The notes beneath the pieces are model-generated. The model did no database searches, had not been told where the DNA came from, and was given only the letters and a program-made list of their open reading frames with translations. The translations under genes and the position numbers were made by a program. DNA of 64,000 nucleotides from Acanthopleura granulata (taxonomy: Eukaryota; Mollusca; Polyplacophora; Chitonida; Chitonidae): the NCBI GenBank assembly GCA_016165875.1, contig JABBOT010000080.1, forward strand, positions 38,374,146 through 38,438,145. The letters are read 5' to 3'. The first letter of the stretch is position 1. Each line of letters starts with the position of its first letter. Of the stretch, positions 59,601-64,000 are shown in pieces.

Positions 59601-60369
59601 TATGGTGGGAGGAAATCGGGCAGAGCGCAAGGAAAACACTCAACCATCTGCAGGTCGCTGGCAGACCTTCCCATGTACACCCGAAGAGGAAGCCAGATGA
59701 GCTTGACTTGAACTCACAGCGACTGCATTAGTGGGAGGCTTCTGGGTCATTGCGTTGCGCTAGCACGCTAACCGACTGAGCCACGGAGGCCCCTACATCA
59801 GCTAAAAGGCAGTTTCTTGCAGCTTCAAGATGTAGCTTTCATTTACATTTGCTTAGAATGAATAAAATGCAAACACTGAAAAAGATGAAGTGCAGCAGCA
59901 CCAGCGCATGCTAAACATGCTCTGACTGCTGTATTTCTAACATTTGGTAATATGCTAAACCCGTATATTTAATATGGAAATATAACAGCATTTTCAAAGA
60001 CTAAACAGAAACTGTGATGTTACTATGCTTAGGCCAGTTCAATATGATAGAAATAGTTCACTGTAGAACTACGACGATCTTCCATTTTACTCAGTGCAAA
60101 AGAAATCATGACAGCCATATCTCTATCAAAATGCCTTTCTACTCCTTTAATAACTGGATTTTCCAAGTATTGTTTGTTGACTTAAATAGACTGATCCCTC
60201 TCATCAAATTCTCACCTGTCGATCAGGACTGGCTGATCCGCTCATGGAGTCAGATCTGTTCTGTCCTCTTATCGGGGAGCTTGAGTCCCTCAGACCCCCA
60301 CTGTACCCTCTGAATTGAGGACGCTGATTGTTGTTTGTTCTTCCCTCTCTTTTTCGCTTTACATAATTT
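49625..60369 (-). CDS. Unidentified gene, last three exons (450 residues), partial
   Basis: I do not recognise this protein with confidence. Exons in order are 60369-60216, 56327-56124 and 50620-49625. Phases agree (one nucleotide carried in, then phase 0 twice) and the stop is TAA. The visible part starts with a basic stretch (NYVKRKREGR), as found just inside a membrane segment. It then becomes a Ser/Asn/Asp/Glu-rich, probably disordered tail with a Pro run (EELPPPPPELF) and a Tyr-rich end (SNVYY). The SSSGRGSQEEI..IN stretch faintly recalls Dachsous-type cadherin tails as I remember them; this is a weak hint only. Upstream exons lie beyond the window. The last coding exon is unusually long (996 nt) next to the others. 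Confidence 0.75.
50900..51537. repeat. Unknown 0.64-kb repeat, copy 1
   Basis: Collinear with 53283-53913. Shared landmarks are agaccaaatgta, ttttaaccaatcaa, gtggaata.atctggggtta, tttctctaaaatggc and tatatggacccctctt with small changes. There is no long ORF and no obvious inverted ends. Confidence 0.85.
52945..52986 (-). CDS. Possible alternative first exon (14 codons)
   Basis: On the minus strand, an ATG opens MARNFLQVIIRQSK and ends at a donor gtaggt in phase 0, compatible with the terminal exon at 50620. The leader has in-frame stops. It could be an internal promoter product or chance. Confidence 0.18.
53283..53913. repeat. Unknown 0.64-kb repeat, copy 2
   Basis: Direct-orientation partner of 50900-51537 in the same intron, 1.7 kb away. 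The copies differ by many substitutions and small indels. Confidence 0.85.
55628..55860 (-). repeat. SINE family A, diverged, reverse
   Basis: Contains tgtacccaagaatatttcac, ccagcattaaggtgggatga and the head-end aggcccc. Intronic in the minus-strand gene. Confidence 0.72.
56124..56327 (-). CDS. Penultimate exon of unidentified gene
   Basis: On the minus strand the acceptor is ttttttttggcag and the donor gtgggt; 68 codons in phase 0. It encodes IKSIGNSKDSVLYSRQ at its start and a Ser-rich SNSPSSSGRGSQEEI stretch. Confidence 0.82.
57125..57280 (+). repeat. Dispersed repeat, family B, inverted relative to other copies
   Basis: Reads cttgccaaaggttggtggtt, tacaatgggtactcagg and a cttgagtatggctttacac tail, the reverse complement of the order at 58868-59150. 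Confidence 0.5.
58868..59150 (-). repeat. Dispersed repeat, family B, long copy with tRNA-like end
   Basis: Contains gtcagctttatgggtggaag, ggtaaaccactcactactgg and a tRNA-like gggactgaacccgcacc near 59098. Intronic. Confidence 0.6.
59538..59792 (-). repeat. tRNA-derived SINE, family A, full-length, reverse
   Basis: Starts ttgattggtgttttacgccg, then caacattatggtgggaggaa. It ends in a tRNA-like gacttgaactcacagcgac... gctaaccgactgagccacgg. One of the best-preserved copies. Confidence 0.88.
60216..60369 (-). CDS. Upstream-most visible exon of unidentified gene
   Basis: On the minus strand the acceptor is tgcacttgttttag and the donor gtgaga. It carries one nucleotide of a split codon and then 51 codons. 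It begins NYVKRKREGRTNNN and ends SMSGSASPDRQ. Confidence 0.72.
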
Positions 60370-63300
60370 CTAAAACAAGTGCATAAAAATAATTAACTAC
60401 TCACAATAATGAAAAAAAACAAACAAACAAATTCTTGGTGCATACATGTATAGTCACCATGTTATATTGTATGTTTCACTGAGCAGTGTCACCGCAATGC
60501 TAGGACGAAGACACCAGATATGATGATTCACTAAAAAAAACCCCCAAAACAAACAACAACACAAATCAGTACCAGTAACAAACCACATACATCTAGTATG
60601 CCAAGGTCAGCCAAGTTACTTGTGCATTGTAGGAGAGTAAAATTTTGAGCTGCAACCTAAAATTTCGTGTGTACCAAGCTCCTACCAGGTGACCATGAAC
60701 ATTCACATACTGACTACATTAAGCTCTTTATATCATTATTTCTGGTACATAACCATGCAATGACAAAGTAAGCAAGTGACATTCAAATTTTTTGATGACC
60801 AACATTTTCATTCGATTCTGGAAAGAAAATTAGTGCTAACATCAACGGTATTTCCTTCAGGTCTCTGTTTATACTTGGCTACAAGGAGGGTGAACGGAAG
60901 AATGTAACAAATTATTCTAAGTCTAATAAAACAGAGTCACTCAAAATCGGCATATGGCAAACTTTCCTTCTGTCATTTGCTTCCTTTCATCATTGTAGGG
61001 CAGCATAAGCCTTTAGGTCCTTGTAAACACTAACAATTTTCAGAATACGATTGTCACTTCTCTTTGCATTACATATTTTGCCCCTAGTTCTAAAAACACA
61101 CAGTATGTCGCATAAATAAATGACATCAAATTGAAAATACATGTAAATTATGGCATATAAATCAAATACAGCACATAAATCAGTTAGGCATGTAAATCAA
61201 TTTGGCATATAAATCAATTTATCAGCCTGATATATCCATTGGTTTTACCGGCCAAATATAGGATTGTGTGACAGAGCTTGGAGCTTAGCACCTGAATCAC
61301 AGGCAAAAGCAGGCCAAAAACAATGCTAATTAAGCACTGGTCAGTCAATAACACTGTGTTATAGGCCAAAACATGTGTATCGTGACATCATGCTGTGCTG
61401 CGTGTGAATGATGCAGTGCATGCGCTACTGTCGTCTGTTCATGTGCTCTCTCTCGGACTCCTCCGGATACAGACAGTTTGGGCTGATACCCTGGCCAATA
61501 ACAAAATTACCAGATAATAACAAAGGGAAAAACTAATACCCATAACTTCGAATTTAACATTTAATGCTTTGCAACAGGCAATGCACATGATGAAGATGTG
61601 GAAACCTGCTAGTGGTAGCAGAAAGAAAGCACCATAATTGGGGTTTATAGCGCCACATTGATGGCATTTCAGCCATAGTTACGAGGATCATGCATATATA
61701 TATATATCAGGTTGACCAGTTGCTTGGGCGCATATAGGTAGCTTACAGGCCTATCACTTGCTTCAGTAGTACTATGTTTGATGCCCGGTGCAGTTATCCC
61801 CTTAATCCAGGCCACCAGTGAACAGGTTAAAGGTATGTGATTCCACACACAACAAACTGACAGGGTCACAGTTAATCACAGTCTGACCACCACAATGGTC
61901 AGTCAACATGCTGGCATTGACCGCTTCATTATCACTGATGACTGGAGATCGGTCATTAGGGACAGCGGGGTGGGGTGGTGATGGGGTGGGGGGTGAAAAG
62001 AGACCGATAGCAGTGTGATATAATCACCCAAGGGGCTGAATTTCCCAAACCACTGACCAGTACCATGGTGCTCAGAATCTGTTTGACCAAAAGCTTAATT
62101 CAGACAGATCTATAATCCAACATGTACAGTGGGATTGCTTTAATACTAGACACCTCTTTAAACCCAAAGATGAAGCCGTGTTTCTCATTACAAGCACTGA
62201 CCAGATAGTTCACAGATTAAGATAAATTGGCCAGAATGTGCTACCATCAATTCCCCAAACAAGCTGACCAAGTCTAGCTCAACTCCAGTGGACACTGTCC
62301 AGGCTTTCACTCATTTAGATTAAGCAGCCTGGGAGCAATTAAGCTCTGGTTTCCTTGGCACTTATACATGTACAAGTCACTTTATCGATCTATATCTGTA
62401 CACCCTTGATCACAATTAATTGGTTACTTTGGCCTTATCTGAACTTCTGCATGGATTCAGGCTTTGCATTTCAGTCAGCAGGAATATATAAATTCTCATG
62501 AGTCGGTTCTCAAGATCTGCTTTTGAGAATGCTTTATATGATCACTGAATCTCAAATTTCTAATTTTGAAGATTTTAATAACGATTGTGTACTGCCATAA
62601 CACCACATTTGCTGCTAACTGGAAACACTCATTAAAGTTCATGCAAACAATGTATTTTATTTTTTATGTGTTTATAAGCTAAACATAAATTAGTACTGGG
62701 TCAGAAAGCAGATTTGAAATTTCATAACAATAATATAATAAAAATATCCTTCAGATGAAAAATGCCTAAAATGTACAGTAGTTGTGCTTAATAAATTTAA
62801 GTACAGTAAAATGAAAACAACATTTACGTTATACTTAAAGTTCTACTAGCGTTCAACTGTAGGTAAATGAAGGCTGTTCTTGTTTTATTGTACTTAAGGC
62901 CACATCAATTGATGTTGGACAGGTGGAATAAATCCATTTCCAATGTAAAGATCTGAAAATCATCTGCTGTAATTTGTGGGGGATGTGGACCATCTCAAAA
63001 TTTTACAAGATCAGAAAGCTTCAAAAATCAGGAAATTCAGAAAAAAAATAGATGGGACAAAAAAAGGATGATTTTCAGTGTCATTTTTATTCCATTTTTG
63101 GATTTGTTTTGTGTCTGCCCATAAAACAAAATAAAACTGGTGATGCCTAACTACAGTTATCAATGTATCCAGAACACATCAGCAGCATCAGCCCCCTGGG
63201 GCAATAAGTGGCCAATACATTAGATGAGTATCATATGGAGTAATGTCTGCTGCAGTACAAAAATGACCCTTCCTACTTATTGAAGACCACACTGACCTTT

Positions 63301-64000
63301 AAGTCTTTAGCCTGTCCAATGAGTTCAAAGTGACTACATTTGTCTTTAGGTGAAGCTAGTGTATACAGTTTTCAGAGTCAGCAAATGTGGCCTTATTACG
63401 TTTTCTGTAGACATTTGAAGCCTTTAAGTAACTGGTATGATGGCGGTGTGCCAAAATATGGCTTACGTTCAAATTATGCGCTAAAACTACGCATCTAACT
63501 CTCCCTGCATCAACAAGTAGGTCAAAAATTGTGGTGAAGGTCAGTGGCTTAATTTGGGCACTCCAGCGTCAGTTACGTTGATGAGAATTTTGGAGTATGG
63601 TTACGAACACCAATCAATAAAAAAAGTTATGTATTGTGATTTTACGCTACATGTACATGTGCTTTGCAGATGAAGAATTCATAAACATCAAAGCCTGTTA
63701 GAGTTTAAAATGTGACTAAATTTTTGTTTAAGTATATAATTTCACGAATGAAAATCAATGAAGGGAAAGGAACCTTTAGTTTAAATCAATAGAATAGAAT
63801 TAAATACATTGGAATATTTAGCAAGTACCCTGTGGATATTTTCACAGCCTTTAAATTTACATGGCTAAAGTAAAGTTCTTGTAAGGCGCACTTTGTAATG
63901 TGCACAAATCCATATGAATTATGTAAGTGGATACATGGTTTAGCGCACAATAAGGAAAGTTTTTCACGTTATATGGCATCCAAAACTATGCTATGGTTCC
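60370..64000 (-). other. Probable intron of unidentified minus-strand gene
   Basis: AT-rich, with no exon that combines good splice sites and an open frame. A diverged repeat tail (ttttggagtatgg, caccaatcaataaa) lies around 63505-63620, and a relative of the cttaacgccac repeat near 61640-61690. Confidence 0.45.

Overview
The window is animal nuclear DNA. Genes are split into short exons with GT-AG introns, introns are AT-rich and long, and there are many tRNA-derived SINEs and small minisatellites. No operons, bacterial genes or phage genes were seen. From memory, the recurrent repeats look like those of molluscs and related lophotrochozoans, so a marine lophotrochozoan is my best guess. That is inference, not proof.

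Layout. (1) Positions 405-2326 (+) hold the last four exons of LSG1, the cytoplasmic GTPase that recycles NMD3 from 60S ribosomal subunits. A poly(A) signal lies at 2402. (2) Positions 2430-17260 are mostly intergenic and repeat-rich. They contain one plausible two-exon orphan gene (6418-8253, +), one CRE-rich promoter candidate (about 12.4 kb), and three X-box-like motifs at 15.4-16.6 kb. (3) Positions 17263-41585 (+) hold a complete gene of about 20 coding exons. It encodes a doublecortin/EMAP fusion: two DCX domains, a HELP motif and a long WD40 region, about 1,028 aa. It is the apparent counterpart of Drosophila DCX-EMAP, a microtubule protein of mechanosensory cilia. All 19 exon junctions were checked by hand and keep phase. 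(4) Positions 41.8-44.3 kb are intergenic repeats. (5) From 60369 down to 49625 (-) lie the last three exons of a gene I cannot name. Its 450 visible residues form a Ser/Asp/Glu-rich, probably disordered tail. A 3' UTR of about 5.3 kb probably runs down to a poly(A) signal at 44329-44334. (6) Positions 60.37-64 kb look like intron of that gene, with no exon found.

The three recognised units have no evident shared pathway. The most interesting items are the DCX-EMAP gene with possible RFX/X-box control, a minisatellite built from one of its own splice-donor junctions, a SINE whose core has expanded into a minisatellite, a 60-bp minisatellite carrying Pol III B-box-like motifs, and a twin 0.64-kb unknown repeat in the minus-strand gene. 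I see no evidence of a wholly new multi-gene system.
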